Shown here one piece after another: positions 33,607 through 42,452 of a stretch of 64,000 nucleotides of DNA. How positions within the stretch are numbered: the first letter of the stretch is position 1; each line of letters starts with the position of its first letter. Source of the stretch: JAUSIK01 sp964547875 (GTDB lineage Archaea > Nanobdellota > Nanobdellia > Pacearchaeales > GW2011-AR1); NCBI GenBank assembly GCA_964547875.1, contig CAZJPE010000004.1, positions 1 to 64,000 of the forward strand, in the 5' to 3' direction. The notes beneath the pieces were generated by a model. The model was not told the origin of the DNA and did no database searches. It saw nothing but the letters and a program-made list of their open reading frames with translations. Made by a program: the position numbers and the translations under genes.

Positions 33607-34878
33607 ATGGCAGAGCTTAACTTTCATCCTGGAGATAGAGTTAGATTAAGATTGGCTCTTGAGGAGTTAGATGGGGTTGTTTTAGAGAGCTCTGATGCAG
33701 GCGTTTTACTTTTGAAATTGGATTCTGGCTATAATATTGGAATTCCCAAAGAAAATATTTTAGCTGGGAGAGTTTTAAAGAGGTTTAATGAAGAGAAAGG
33801 GAAATTTCCCTTGCCTGAACAAAAGAAGGATTTGAAAAGTATAGGACTAATAATTACTGGAGGGACGATTGCCTCCAAATTAGATCCTAAAACTGGGGGA
33901 GTAAAACATTTGACTGGAATTGAGGAATTTGCCAGATTTTATCCTGAATTGTTTGAGGTTGTGAATGTTAAGAAGATTGAGATGCCTTTTATGATAGCCT
34001 CTGAATCGATGACTAGCGAGCACTGGAGCAAAATTGCCAAAAGCGTTGAGAAGATCTTGGAGGATTCAGATATTAGCGGAGTGATTGTGACTCATGGCAC
34101 TGACTTTTTGGGGTATACTGCTGCTGCCTTATCTTTCTTTTTGCGTAATTTGGGCAAGCCAGTTGTACTCACATACTCGCAGAAAAGTATTGATAGGGCT
34201 TCTAGCGACGCTAGTCTTAATTTAGAGTGTGCTGCGAGAATGGCTATTTCAGACGCTGCAGGAGTATTTGTAGTCGGGCATGCTTCAATTAATGACGATT
34301 TCTGCTATGCCCTGCTTGGAGCGAAAACGAGAAAGATGCACAGTTCAAGAAGAGACGCTTTTAAGGTTGTTAATTCAGAGCCAATTGCTAAGGTTTGGAA
34401 AGATAAAGTTGAATTTCTTAGCGCTTATAAAAAAAGAGACGAAGAAAAGAGGATTGAGCTCGATGTTAATTTTAATGATAAAGTTGCACTTATTAAATTT
34501 TATCCAGGGCAGGATGCAAGCATTTTGGATTTTTATGCTTTAAAACATAAAGGGATTGTTATTGAGGCTGCTGGATTAGGACATCTTCCTGTGACAGAGG
34601 CTTCTCATAATTGGATTCCTAGATTGAAAAAGCATATTAAAAACGGATTTATTGTTTGCGCCGCCGCCCAGACAATTTATGGAAGATTGGACCCTCTTGT
34701 TTATTCTAATGGTAGGGAATTAGTTGATGCTGGCGTTATATTTTTAGACGATATGCTGGCTGAAACTGCGTTGGTAAAATTGGGCTGGGTTTTGGGGCAT
34801 CGTGGTTGGATTACTAGGGTCAAGGAAAAAATGCTTGAGAATTTTAGCGGAGAGATTGGCGAGAGATTAACCGTTTGA
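33607..34878 (+). CDS. gatD: Glu-tRNA(Gln) amidotransferase subunit D (asparaginase-like)
   Basis: 423 residues. GatD supplies ammonia from Gln/Asn for GatE, which converts Glu-tRNA(Gln) to Gln-tRNA(Gln) in archaea. An N-terminal SH3-like domain (about 1-65) precedes the asparaginase core with IITGGTIASKLD (Thr at 84 and 87) and VTHGTDFLGYTAAALSFFL (about 161-179). Gene order places gatE about 2.2 kb downstream on the same strand. Confidence 0.96.
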   Translation: MAELNFHPGDRVRLRLALEELDGVVLESSDAGVLLLKLDSGYNIGIPKENILAGRVLKRFNEEKGKFPLPEQKKDLKSIGLIITGGTIASKLDPKTGGVKHLTGIEEFARFYPELFEVVNVKKIEMPFMIASESMTSEHWSKIAKSVEKILEDSDISGVIVTHGTDFLGYTAAALSFFLRNLGKPVVLTYSQKSIDRASSDASLNLECAARMAISDAAGVFVVGHASINDDFCYALLGAKTRKMHSSRRDAFKVVNSEPIAKVWKDKVEFLSAYKKRDEEKRIELDVNFNDKVALIKFYPGQDASILDFYALKHKGIVIEAAGLGHLPVTEASHNWIPRLKKHIKNGFIVCAAAQTIYGRLDPLVYSNGRELVDAGVIFLDDMLAETALVKLGWVLGHRGWITRVKEKMLENFSGEIGERLTV

Positions 34879-34888
34879 TTGGAGAGAA

Positions 34889-35320
34889 ATGAGAATAAGA
34901 AATGCTACAATTGATGACAAGGATTTTATTAAGGAATTAGATAAAGAAAATATGTCTTCAATTATAGAGTTTCATGGTGAAAAATATAAAAGTTATATGT
35001 TTGATTCTTTTAAGCCAAAAAATTGTTTTATAATAGAAGATGACAAACTAATAGGATTTGTTTATTTTGGCATCATGGGAAATAAATTAGATATATGGAG
35101 CATTCAAATAAAAAAAAGTTTGTGGGGAAAGGGTTTTGGAAAGAAACTTATGAAATATATTCTTGATTTTGCTGTTAAAAAGAAATTAAAAAAAGTTGTT
35201 CTTGAGGTTAATAAAAATAATAATAAAGCCATAAGATTTTATGAAAGATTAGGATTTGAAAAAATTAATTCTAAAAAAATTAATAAAATAGCATTTGAAT
35301 ATATTATAAAAATAAATTAG
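34889..35320 (+). CDS. GNAT-family N-acetyltransferase
   Basis: 143 residues with a full GNAT fold: N-terminal MRIRNATIDDKDFI, beta-4 LDIWSIQIKKSLWGKGFGKK (acetyl-CoA pyrophosphate loop of the Q/R-x-x-G-x-G/A form), and NNNNKAIRFYERLGFEKI near the C-terminus, as in RimI-like enzymes. GGAGAG precedes the ATG and the gene follows gatD by 10 nt, so co-transcription is likely. Substrate unknown. Confidence 0.88.
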   Translation: MRIRNATIDDKDFIKELDKENMSSIIEFHGEKYKSYMFDSFKPKNCFIIEDDKLIGFVYFGIMGNKLDIWSIQIKKSLWGKGFGKKLMKYILDFAVKKKLKKVVLEVNKNNNKAIRFYERLGFEKINSKKINKIAFEYIIKIN

Positions 35321-35421
35321 ATATTATTCATAAGGCACGATAGTCAAATAAGATAATTTTGTTATAACTATAAAAGAGTTAAAATAGAAAGATTTAAATA
35401 GATATTTTGAGTCTATTTTTT

Positions 35422-36141
35422 ATGCACAAAAGAAAAAACAAAGATGGATTGTATGAAGTTGTAAAAAGATACTTTGAGCCCAGCGCGGGGCAGATTCCGG
35501 TTTTGCTAGTGGATACAGGAACATTAATAGATTTTGAAGAGCGTGCTAAAGAAGAAAAATCCAGAGAAGCCCCCCATAGAATTGCCGGAAAACTTTTTAA
35601 TGATATTGGCAGTTTAGCTAGCTATGTGGTGTTTCCCAGGGGCATTTATGACGAGATAGTGGAGCATCATTGTAAAAGCAAGAAGAATGGCAAGTCTGAA
35701 ATAGGGGAAGAGACATGTAATCTTGTAAGGGATTATAGCGCGAATTCTGAGAAAATCTTAGAAGCTACCCGCTTTGATTATCATTATAGCGAGCCCTATA
35801 AGAATGAGGTAGATAAGCTTCAAGAATTAGTTGAGCATCTGCATAGAGAGGTTAATGGCGACATAAGGGGCGGAAAAAAGATTGATAGAGACCCTATTTC
35901 TCAGAACGATTTGGAATTGCTTAATACTGCAATTAGATTTGCTGTCAAATCCTTATTTGAATTTCGCCTTCGTCAAGAAGAGAGCGGAGATGTGGCTTCT
36001 GATATAGAAGGGACTTATAGAATTGCAGTAGTATCTCCTGACTCACATATTTACAGACCTTTAAATGCGCTTATTACAAGAGCGGAGGGTGTTTCTTATA
36101 GGGATTATCTCCAAGCATTTAATCCAAGAGAATATAATTAA
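35422..36141 (+). CDS. PIN-like domain protein (putative RNase)
   Basis: 239 residues from the ATG at 35422 (a TTG at 35407 is less likely given GATTTAAATAG nearby). The acidic positions of a PIN-like nuclease can be read in order: VLLVDTGTLIDFEE, FPRGIYDEIVEH, DRDPISQNDLELLNTAI and IAVVSPDSHI. The stop is immediately followed by the ATG of an RNA-ligase-like gene, so the two form a unit. Together they could cut and reseal RNA; this is inference. Confidence 0.6.
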   Translation: MHKRKNKDGLYEVVKRYFEPSAGQIPVLLVDTGTLIDFEERAKEEKSREAPHRIAGKLFNDIGSLASYVVFPRGIYDEIVEHHCKSKKNGKSEIGEETCNLVRDYSANSEKILEATRFDYHYSEPYKNEVDKLQELVEHLHREVNGDIRGGKKIDRDPISQNDLELLNTAIRFAVKSLFEFRLRQEESGDVASDIEGTYRIAVVSPDSHIYRPLNALITRAEGVSYRDYLQAFNPREYN

Positions 36142-37005
36142 ATGGTTCAGGAAATGACGAGTAATGTGGAAAAGAATTTTAAGTTTATGCATGTTCGAGA
36201 GTATGGCGGGGCAGAACGCTCCCATGGAGGCCTTTTTGTATACGAGAAAATTGATGGAGGGAATTGTTCTGTGAGGAAGGAGGATGGCATTCTAGTTCCT
36301 TATAGCAGATCCAGAAGATTGACTTCTCAAGATTTGGGATCTTTTTATTTTCTAAATCTTTTTAATTGGGTTCATTCAGTTCCAGCTCTTCAGCATTTAC
36401 CTGAAGATAAAATATTATGCGGGGAATGGACTCATTACGGTTTTGGACATATTTGCTACAATCCTGAATATATGGAGAGATTTTTTCTTTTGGGTGTTTA
36501 TGATAAAAATGAGGGAAGATATTTGCATCCAGATAAATCTAGTGAACTTGTAAATAGTTTGGATATGGAGAGTAATGTTGTTAGACTGCCTATTCTGCGT
36601 AGTGGCAATATTAACAATGAGATAGCTGACGAATTGGTACAGAGCAAGAGCGACTTTTATGATGGTCTAAAAGAGGGCATTGTTATCCATAAATATCACG
36701 ATACTTTTAAGAATGGTTTACGTATGGAGAAGTACTTTAGCCCTGAATTTCGTGAAATAGATTATGGCGGAAAGGGGATTGATAAGTACATTACAAAGAG
36801 AAGGCTAATCAAAGCAGCTCAAAATTTACGTACGCATGGAAAACGCCTTAATTTTGGAAATGTTGTTGGTGCAGCTGCCAACGATATATTAAGGGATATT
36901 AAGGATTATAAGAGAGAGGAACTAATTGCGGCATTTCAGACGCCTGAAATTGAGTCTTTATTCAATGAGAAGATTTTTCCTCTTTTTCAAATAAATAGAG
37001 GATAA
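36142..37005 (+). CDS. RNA ligase-like nucleotidyltransferase
   Basis: 287 residues. Covalent nucleotidyltransferase motifs appear in order: motif I FVYEKIDGGNCSVR (Lys-x-Asp-Gly), VPYSRSRRLTSQ, GEWTHYGFGH, motif III FFLLGVYDKNE, motif IV KEGIVIHKY, motif V RMEKYFSPEF. The pattern fits the T4 Rnl2/PF09414 RNA-ligase group, which seals 3'-OH/5'-PO4 RNA ends. It is fused transcriptionally (no intergenic base) to the PIN-like gene. A role in RNA repair or RNA processing is plausible. Confidence 0.82.
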   Translation: MVQEMTSNVEKNFKFMHVREYGGAERSHGGLFVYEKIDGGNCSVRKEDGILVPYSRSRRLTSQDLGSFYFLNLFNWVHSVPALQHLPEDKILCGEWTHYGFGHICYNPEYMERFFLLGVYDKNEGRYLHPDKSSELVNSLDMESNVVRLPILRSGNINNEIADELVQSKSDFYDGLKEGIVIHKYHDTFKNGLRMEKYFSPEFREIDYGGKGIDKYITKRRLIKAAQNLRTHGKRLNFGNVVGAAANDILRDIKDYKREELIAAFQTPEIESLFNEKIFPLFQINRG

Positions 37006-37035
37006 TTTTAATAACTACCTTTTTGTTTATTTTTC

Positions 37036-38487
37036 ATGGATTATTTGAAATTAGGATTAAAGGCAGGCTTAGAGATTCATCAGCAGTTAGATGTCGGCAG
37101 AAAGTTGTTTTGTAGATGCCCTGCTTTTTTAAGAAGCGAAGAGCCTGATTTTTTTGTTAGGAGGAAATTGCATGCTGTTCCTGGAGAGAGCGGCGAGGTT
37201 GATATGGCTGTTGAATATGAGGCAGGACTCGGAAAGGAATTTGTTTATCAGGGATATAATGATAATAATTGTTTGGTCGAACTTGATGAATCGCCTCCTT
37301 ATGAGGTAAATGAAGGAGCTTTAGACGAAGCTTTGAAGATTGCATTGCTTTTGAATTGCGAGATTTATCCTATAACGCAGATAATGAGAAAGACAGTTAT
37401 TGATGGCTCAAATACAAGCGGATTTCAGAGAACGATCTTAATTGCTCATGATGGTTTTGTTGAGACCTCGTTTGGGAAAATTGGCATTGCGACAATTATG
37501 CTTGAGGAGGATTCTGCGAGGATTCTAGAGAAGAGCGGAAATAGCGCTATTTACAGATTGGACAGATTAGGGATTCCTCTTGTTGAGATAGGGACTATGC
37601 CTGATTTGAGAACTCCAGAGCAGATTAAGGAAACGGCATTGAAGTTAGGGGAGATTCTTCGGGCTTGCAGGGTTAAAAGAGGTATTGGAACTATAAGGCA
37701 AGATTTGAATATTTCTGTCAAAGGACATAATAGGGTTGAAATTAAGGGCTTTCAAGAGCCGAGGATTATGCTTAAGACTATTGAGCTTGAAGTTGAAAGG
37801 CAATTGGGAGAGTTGAAAAATAATAATAAGGAAGGAGGTGTTAGAAATGTTTTGGATGATGGAAAGACTGAATTTTTAAGGCCCATTCCAGGGGGAGCGA
37901 GGATGTATCCTGAAACTGATTTGCCTCTGCTGAAAATTGGCAGAGAGAGAATTAATAGGATTAAGAAGGAATTGCCGAGATTGAAGCAAGATATAAGAGA
38001 TGAATTAAGGAAGAAAGGGCTAAGCGAAGAGCTAATTAATTTAGTTTTGGCCGATAAGGAGAGTTTTGATGAGTTTAATGTTTTAATAAGCGTTTATGAT
38101 AAGGACGCTAATTTAGCTGCTAAGATGATAACTTTATGGAGACAGGAATTTGCTTCTAAGAGTGGGAAGGATTTTGATGAAATTAAAGATATTTTAAATG
38201 AAAGGGTTTTGGAGCAGGTATTAGAGCATGTTCGCGATGGAAAATTAGATAAGGGGCATGTTAAAGAGGTTTTATGGAATATTTTACAAGGGAAAAAGAT
38301 TGAAGAGGCATTGCATGTTGAAAAGGTTGAAAATAACGAATTAGAGGAGAGGATTAGGAAGATTGTCAAGGAAAAGCCCGGGCTTAGAGAAAACGCTTAT
38401 ATGGGCTTAGTGCTCAAGGAATTTGGGAATAAGGTTGATAAGAGAAAGGCGATGGAACTTATTAAGAGGATTTTGCGGAGCAAATAA
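37036..38487 (+). CDS. gatE: Glu-tRNA(Gln) amidotransferase subunit E, GAD insert missing
   Basis: 483 residues, partner of GatD. The catalytic part matches GatB/GatE: LKAGLEIHQQLD, LFCRCPAF, MRKTVIDGSNTSGFQRT, LEEDSARI, RLGIPLVEIGTMPD, IRQDLNISVKGHNRVEIKGF. Archaeal GatE normally has about 600+ residues because an AspRS-like GAD domain is inserted before the EFLRPIPGGARMYPETDLP segment. Here about 12 residues (NNNKEGGVRNVLDD) replace it. The C-terminal helical and YqeY-like tail is present. AspRS in this window lacks the same domain. Confidence 0.93.
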   Translation: MDYLKLGLKAGLEIHQQLDVGRKLFCRCPAFLRSEEPDFFVRRKLHAVPGESGEVDMAVEYEAGLGKEFVYQGYNDNNCLVELDESPPYEVNEGALDEALKIALLLNCEIYPITQIMRKTVIDGSNTSGFQRTILIAHDGFVETSFGKIGIATIMLEEDSARILEKSGNSAIYRLDRLGIPLVEIGTMPDLRTPEQIKETALKLGEILRACRVKRGIGTIRQDLNISVKGHNRVEIKGFQEPRIMLKTIELEVERQLGELKNNNKEGGVRNVLDDGKTEFLRPIPGGARMYPETDLPLLKIGRERINRIKKELPRLKQDIRDELRKKGLSEELINLVLADKESFDEFNVLISVYDKDANLAAKMITLWRQEFASKSGKDFDEIKDILNERVLEQVLEHVRDGKLDKGHVKEVLWNILQGKKIEEALHVEKVENNELEERIRKIVKEKPGLRENAYMGLVLKEFGNKVDKRKAMELIKRILRSK

Positions 38488-38497
38488 TAATATTAAA

Positions 38498-38902
38498 TTA
38501 TTCAAATTCCAATAATTCTATTATGTCTTTTGTTGTTATTATTTTTGTTATATCTTGATTTTTTAATGATTTATCGTTTGTCCATAATGGAATTTTTAAT
38601 TTCATTGCTAGTGCCATGTATTCTATGTCCTTTTCGTCTTTTATAATATCTTTGCATTTTTGCATTTGTTCTTTATATTCTTTTAAATCAATAAAATTTA
38701 TTCTTGTATTTAGTATATCTATAAAAGAATTAAAATCTTTTAGATTTGCTTTTTTTAGTATGTCTTCTTTATATTTCATTATTTCTTTCTTCGCAAATTC
38801 TGGTGAAAATAAACTTAATGGAAAGTTAGCAATTAAATATCTTGTTTTTGATAAAGGGTTCGCTATTGAGAATAGAATATTTGCGTTTATTACTAACTCC
38901 AT
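38498..38902 (-). CDS. PIN-domain toxin, VapC-like
   Basis: 134 residues. The N-terminal strand reads ELVINANILFS, where most PIN proteins have Asp at the first Asn. Later acidic positions are KDIEYMALA and LWTNDKSL. VapC toxins are RNases that usually cleave tRNA or rRNA. The gene starts directly after the antitoxin stop. If the first Asp is truly absent, activity might be altered, though some PIN subfamilies may carry this form. Confidence 0.75.
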   Translation of the reverse strand: MELVINANILFSIANPLSKTRYLIANFPLSLFSPEFAKKEIMKYKEDILKKANLKDFNSFIDILNTRINFIDLKEYKEQMQKCKDIIKDEKDIEYMALAMKLKIPLWTNDKSLKNQDITKIITTKDIIELLEFE

Positions 38903-39148
38903 TTAAACTATTATACCCTTATTTTTTAGTTCTTTTAATCTTTCTGCTTTCATTTTTCTTCCCATTTCAACTGTCCAGTTAGTGAATTCTTCTTCTTTTT
39001 TTAATTGCTTGAGCATTTCCTCTTTCCAAGATAATTCTTGTACTTTTTTCTCGATTATTTTTCTAACTAAAGCAGACCAATTTATCTCATCATATTGCTT
39101 CATTTTTTTTCTTATTTCTTCTGGAATAGATAATGTTATGCTTACCAT
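38903..39148 (-). CDS. VapB-like antitoxin
   Basis: 81 residues. The start MVSITLSIPEEIRKKMKQ is a ribbon-helix-helix-type strand and helix, followed by INWSALVRKIIEKKVQ (second helix) and a charged toxin-binding tail. It abuts the PIN gene with no spacer. TATA-like TATTTAAA occurs upstream on the minus strand (about 39194). Confidence 0.78.
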   Translation of the reverse strand: MVSITLSIPEEIRKKMKQYDEINWSALVRKIIEKKVQELSWKEEMLKQLKKEEEFTNWTVEMGRKMKAERLKELKNKGIIV

Positions 39149-39265
39149 TTTTACTTTAGTTGATTTATGTATAAAAACATAATTACGTTTAAATATTTAA
39201 AGCTTTCGATTTTTAGACTTTTAGTTAAGAGGATTTTACAATAAGTTTTTGGAATTAAGATTTAA

Positions 39266-40498
39266 TTACCCTAGCCAATGTTCTTTTAGTTTTTTAAAAC
39301 TACCATTGCCTGCGATTATACTTTGCCTGATCTGGCTTGTGAGATTTAGCATGAAATAGACGTTATGAATTGTTGCTAATCTGCCATACTGCATTTTTAT
39401 TTCTTTATTGTCTTTTTCCTGAAACATTTGCTTGTACAAAGCCCTTATTTCTGATTTTGAATAGTTTTGGCAAGTCTGACACAAGCAATTTTTATCTATT
39501 GGAGTTTTATCTTCTTTGTAAATAGATTTTGCTATGTCTATTCTGAATTTGTTTTCTAAAGTGCCGCCTGCCCTTGGAGTGACATAAAGACTTCCATGTC
39601 TTGCTATGCGAGTCATTTCAACACAGTCAAATGTATCAATGCCTCTTTCAACGCATTCAAAGACATCGTCTATCCAACCTATGCCGAGCATGTGCCTTGG
39701 ACGAGCGTCTAATTCAGGAGTTATCCAATCTAGGATTTTATGCATGTCTTTTTTAGTTCTTCCTAAGGAACCGCCAATTGCTATGCCTTCAAACGGAAGG
39801 GAATTGATAAATCGTGCAGATTCTAATCTTAAATCTTTGAACCAGCCCCCGTGAATAATTCCATAAAGAGCTTGAGATTGGTTGTGATATTTTAGGGATT
39901 CTAATTCCCATCTATGAGAGCGCTCCATTGACTCTTTGATATACACTCTATTGGAACTTGGAGAGGTGCATTCGTCAAATGCGAAAATTATGTTAGAGCC
40001 CAAATTAGATTGTATTTGCATTGATTCTTTAGGGCCTATGAAATGCTCTGTTTTGTCATATTTAGATTTGAAGAGCACGCCGTTTTCAGTTATTTTGACA
40101 TTGTTCTCGCCTATATTTGATTGAATTTTTTCTCCAGGGAAAAATCCGATTTTTCTTATGCTTTGTTCTTTACCTAGACCGAGCGAGAACACTTGAAATC
40201 CTCCAGAATCTGTAAATATGGGCTTGTGGAATTTCATCATATTGTGCAGACCGCCTTGTTGTTTTATTTTTTCATCGCCGGGATTAAGATGTAGATGATA
40301 TGTATTTGCCAGTAGGCACTGGGTTTGCAGAGATTCTATATCTTTTAGGGAGAGTGCCTTTATCTCGCCCCGCGTTGCCACTGGAATTAAATAAGGTGTT
40401 TCTATATCTCCGTGTCTTGTTTTAATAATGCCGGCTCTTGCTTTAGTTTTATTATCTTTTGCTACTATCTCAAATTTTATCGGCGAGTTAACTCTCAT
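39266..40498 (-). CDS. tgt: tRNA-guanine transglycosylase, bacterial (queuine) type
   Basis: 410 residues from the ATG at 40498. It exchanges G34 of GUN-anticodon tRNAs for a queuosine precursor or queuine. Features are TDSGGFQVFSLG (Asp97 general acid/base region), FAFDECTSPSS, GIIHGG, GIAIGGSLGR, GIDTFDCVEMTR (nucleophile near Asp288) and zinc ligands CLCQTC (about 338-343). It lacks the PUA-bearing C-terminal half of archaeal archaeosine enzymes and matches the bacterial/eukaryotic class. GIAIGG in place of the bacterial LAVGE may hint at queuine use, which is inference. Divergent from aspS. Confidence 0.92.
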   Translation of the reverse strand: MRVNSPIKFEIVAKDNKTKARAGIIKTRHGDIETPYLIPVATRGEIKALSLKDIESLQTQCLLANTYHLHLNPGDEKIKQQGGLHNMMKFHKPIFTDSGGFQVFSLGLGKEQSIRKIGFFPGEKIQSNIGENNVKITENGVLFKSKYDKTEHFIGPKESMQIQSNLGSNIIFAFDECTSPSSNRVYIKESMERSHRWELESLKYHNQSQALYGIIHGGWFKDLRLESARFINSLPFEGIAIGGSLGRTKKDMHKILDWITPELDARPRHMLGIGWIDDVFECVERGIDTFDCVEMTRIARHGSLYVTPRAGGTLENKFRIDIAKSIYKEDKTPIDKNCLCQTCQNYSKSEIRALYKQMFQEKDNKEIKMQYGRLATIHNVYFMLNLTSQIRQSIIAGNGSFKKLKEHWLG

Positions 40499-40588
40499 GC
40501 AATTGCTGATTTTATTGGCTTGATAAAGCTTTTGATTTTTTGGATTTTGGAGAGAAAGGATTAAAAATCTTGTTTTTCTTTCAGAGTT

Positions 40589-41983
40589 ATGCTTAGAACA
40601 CATACATGCGGGGAATTGAGAAAGAAAGATATTGTAAAGAAAGTTAAGCTATGCGGATGGGTTGATACTATTAGGGAGCATGGGAAGATTAGTTTTATTG
40701 ACTTGCGCGATAGATACGGCAAAACGCAGATTGTTATTGTTGGAAAGCATGAATTGAAATTGGAGTATGTTGCCTGCATTAGCGGACAGGTAAATGCTAG
40801 AAAGAAGGGAACTGAAAATAAGGATTTGGAAACAGGAGATGTAGAGATTTTTGCTGACAATATAGAAATTATTGCCAAGTCTAAAGTTTTGCCTGTTGAA
40901 ATAAGTGACAAGAAAGTTGCCGGAGATGACGTAAGGATGAGATATAGATTCTTGGATTTACGCAGGCCTTTGATGCAGAAAAATTTGATGTTTAGGGCGC
41001 GGGTTGTTGAAGCTGTTCGGGAGTTTTTTATTAGGGATGGTTTTATTGAGATTGAAACTCCCTTGCTTGTTAAACCTACACCGGAAGGCGCGCGGGATTA
41101 TATTGTGCCTTCGCGAGTGAATGCTGGGAAATTTTATGCCTTGCCTCAAAGTCCGCAGTTATACAAACAGATTTTGATGATTTCTGGATTTGACAAATAT
41201 TTTCAGATTGCTAGATGTTTGCGCGACGAAGATTTAAGAGCTGACAGGCAGCCAGAGCATACGCAGATTGATTTTGAGATGAGCTTTGTTGAATTCAGCG
41301 ACATAATGGGATTTGTTGAGGAAATGTATAAATATGTTTTTAAAAAAGTTTTAGGAGTTGAATTGAAGAAATTTGCACGGTTAACTCATGAAGAGTCTAT
41401 GAAGAGATACAAGAGCGACAAGCCTGATTTAAGGAAAGATAGTAACTCGGGAGAATTTGCATTTTGTTGGGTTTATGATTTTCCTTTATTCGCGTATAAT
41501 AAAGATGAGAAGAAGTGGGAGCCAGAGCATCATATGTTCACAATGCCTAAGAAAGAGCATTTGCAGTTCTTGGAAAAAGATCCTGGAAAGGTTAAGGGAG
41601 ATTTATTTGACGTTGTTTTGAATGGTGTTGAATTAGGGAGCGGGAGCATTAGAGTCAGCAATCCTGAATTGCAAGAGAGAATTATGAAAGTAATTGGAAT
41701 GTCTAAGGAGGAAGCTAGGAGAAAATTTGGATTTTTATTAGAGGCGTATGATTATGGGGGGCCTGTACATGGAGGCATGGGGCTTGGTGTTGATAGATTA
41801 GTTGCTTCAATGCTTTGCTATAACGATATTCGCGAAGTTATTGCATTTCCAAAAAACAAAGCAGCGCAGAATACTATGGACGGCTCGCCTGCGGAAGTTG
41901 ATGATAAGCAATTGAAGGAGGCGCACATTAAATTAGACTTGGCTTCTAAAGTGAAGGGCGGGGAAAAGGGAAAGAAGAAATGA
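40589..41983 (+). CDS. aspS: Aspartyl-tRNA synthetase, bacterial-like but without GAD domain
   Basis: 464 residues. An N-terminal OB-fold anticodon domain (about 1-105, LCGWVDTIREHGKISFIDLR) precedes the class II core with RYRFLDLRRP, motif 2 CLRDEDLRADRQPEHTQIDF (210-229) and motif 3 GLGVDRLVASM (about 398-408). Sequence style is bacterial, but bacterial enzymes have about 590 residues. The GAD insertion expected after SDKPDLR (276-282) is absent and the chain passes directly to WVYDFPLFAYN. It probably also charges tRNA-Asn with Asp, feeding the amidotransferase. The stop overlaps the next lipoprotein gene. Confidence 0.93.
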   Translation: MLRTHTCGELRKKDIVKKVKLCGWVDTIREHGKISFIDLRDRYGKTQIVIVGKHELKLEYVACISGQVNARKKGTENKDLETGDVEIFADNIEIIAKSKVLPVEISDKKVAGDDVRMRYRFLDLRRPLMQKNLMFRARVVEAVREFFIRDGFIEIETPLLVKPTPEGARDYIVPSRVNAGKFYALPQSPQLYKQILMISGFDKYFQIARCLRDEDLRADRQPEHTQIDFEMSFVEFSDIMGFVEEMYKYVFKKVLGVELKKFARLTHEESMKRYKSDKPDLRKDSNSGEFAFCWVYDFPLFAYNKDEKKWEPEHHMFTMPKKEHLQFLEKDPGKVKGDLFDVVLNGVELGSGSIRVSNPELQERIMKVIGMSKEEARRKFGFLLEAYDYGGPVHGGMGLGVDRLVASMLCYNDIREVIAFPKNKAAQNTMDGSPAEVDDKQLKEAHIKLDLASKVKGGEKGKKK

Positions 41984-42306
41984 AGAAAACATTAGATAGA
42001 TTAATTTTGATTGGTTTTTTAGGATTAAGCGGATTAGTAGGATGTTCAAATGAGCAAAAGACGAGAGAAGAAGCACTTTTCGAATTTCATTCATTTGTGG
42101 ATGATGAATATAGAAAATATAGGCAGGAAGAATATAGTATAAAAGAATTCGTAAAAAATTTTGAAGAATATAAGAAAAAAATTATTAAAGATAGATTAGA
42201 TGATGGAGCTATATACGATAATCTAAAGAGGGAAGCCTTAACCCCCGAATTAGCAGAATTATTTAAAAAATATATGATTAAAAGGGCTATAACGAATCTG
42301 AAATAA
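41980..42306 (+). CDS. Small predicted lipoprotein
   Basis: 108 residues. A hydrophobic signal (LILIGFLGLSGLVG) ends in LVGCSN, a lipobox-like Cys near residue 22; the rest is a charged helical domain. Start overlaps aspS (ATGA). Function unknown. Confidence 0.65.
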   Translation: MKKTLDRLILIGFLGLSGLVGCSNEQKTREEALFEFHSFVDDEYRKYRQEEYSIKEFVKNFEEYKKKIIKDRLDDGAIYDNLKREALTPELAELFKKYMIKRAITNLK

Positions 42307-42323
42307 AAAAGGAGACTATTAGA

Positions 42324-42452
42324 GTGTATGTTCAATGTCTGTTAGAAGGCCAAAAAAATTTTAAAGAATGGGAAAAAATAAATTTTGATGCGAAACCTAT
42401 TACAGTTCAAGAGATTTTGAGGGGCATAGACGAGGGAAAGGGGAAACGATGA
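42324..42452 (+). CDS. Small protein (42 aa) before the phosphoesterase
   Basis: Begins at GTG with AAGGAG about 8 nt upstream: VYVQCLLEGQKNFKEWEKIN, then ITVQEILRGIDEG, ending at a TGA that overlaps the ATG of the metallophosphoesterase (ATGA). The ribosome site, coding-like composition and coupling support a real gene. No family recognised. Confidence 0.5.
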   Translation: MYVQCLLEGQKNFKEWEKINFDAKPITVQEILRGIDEGKGKR

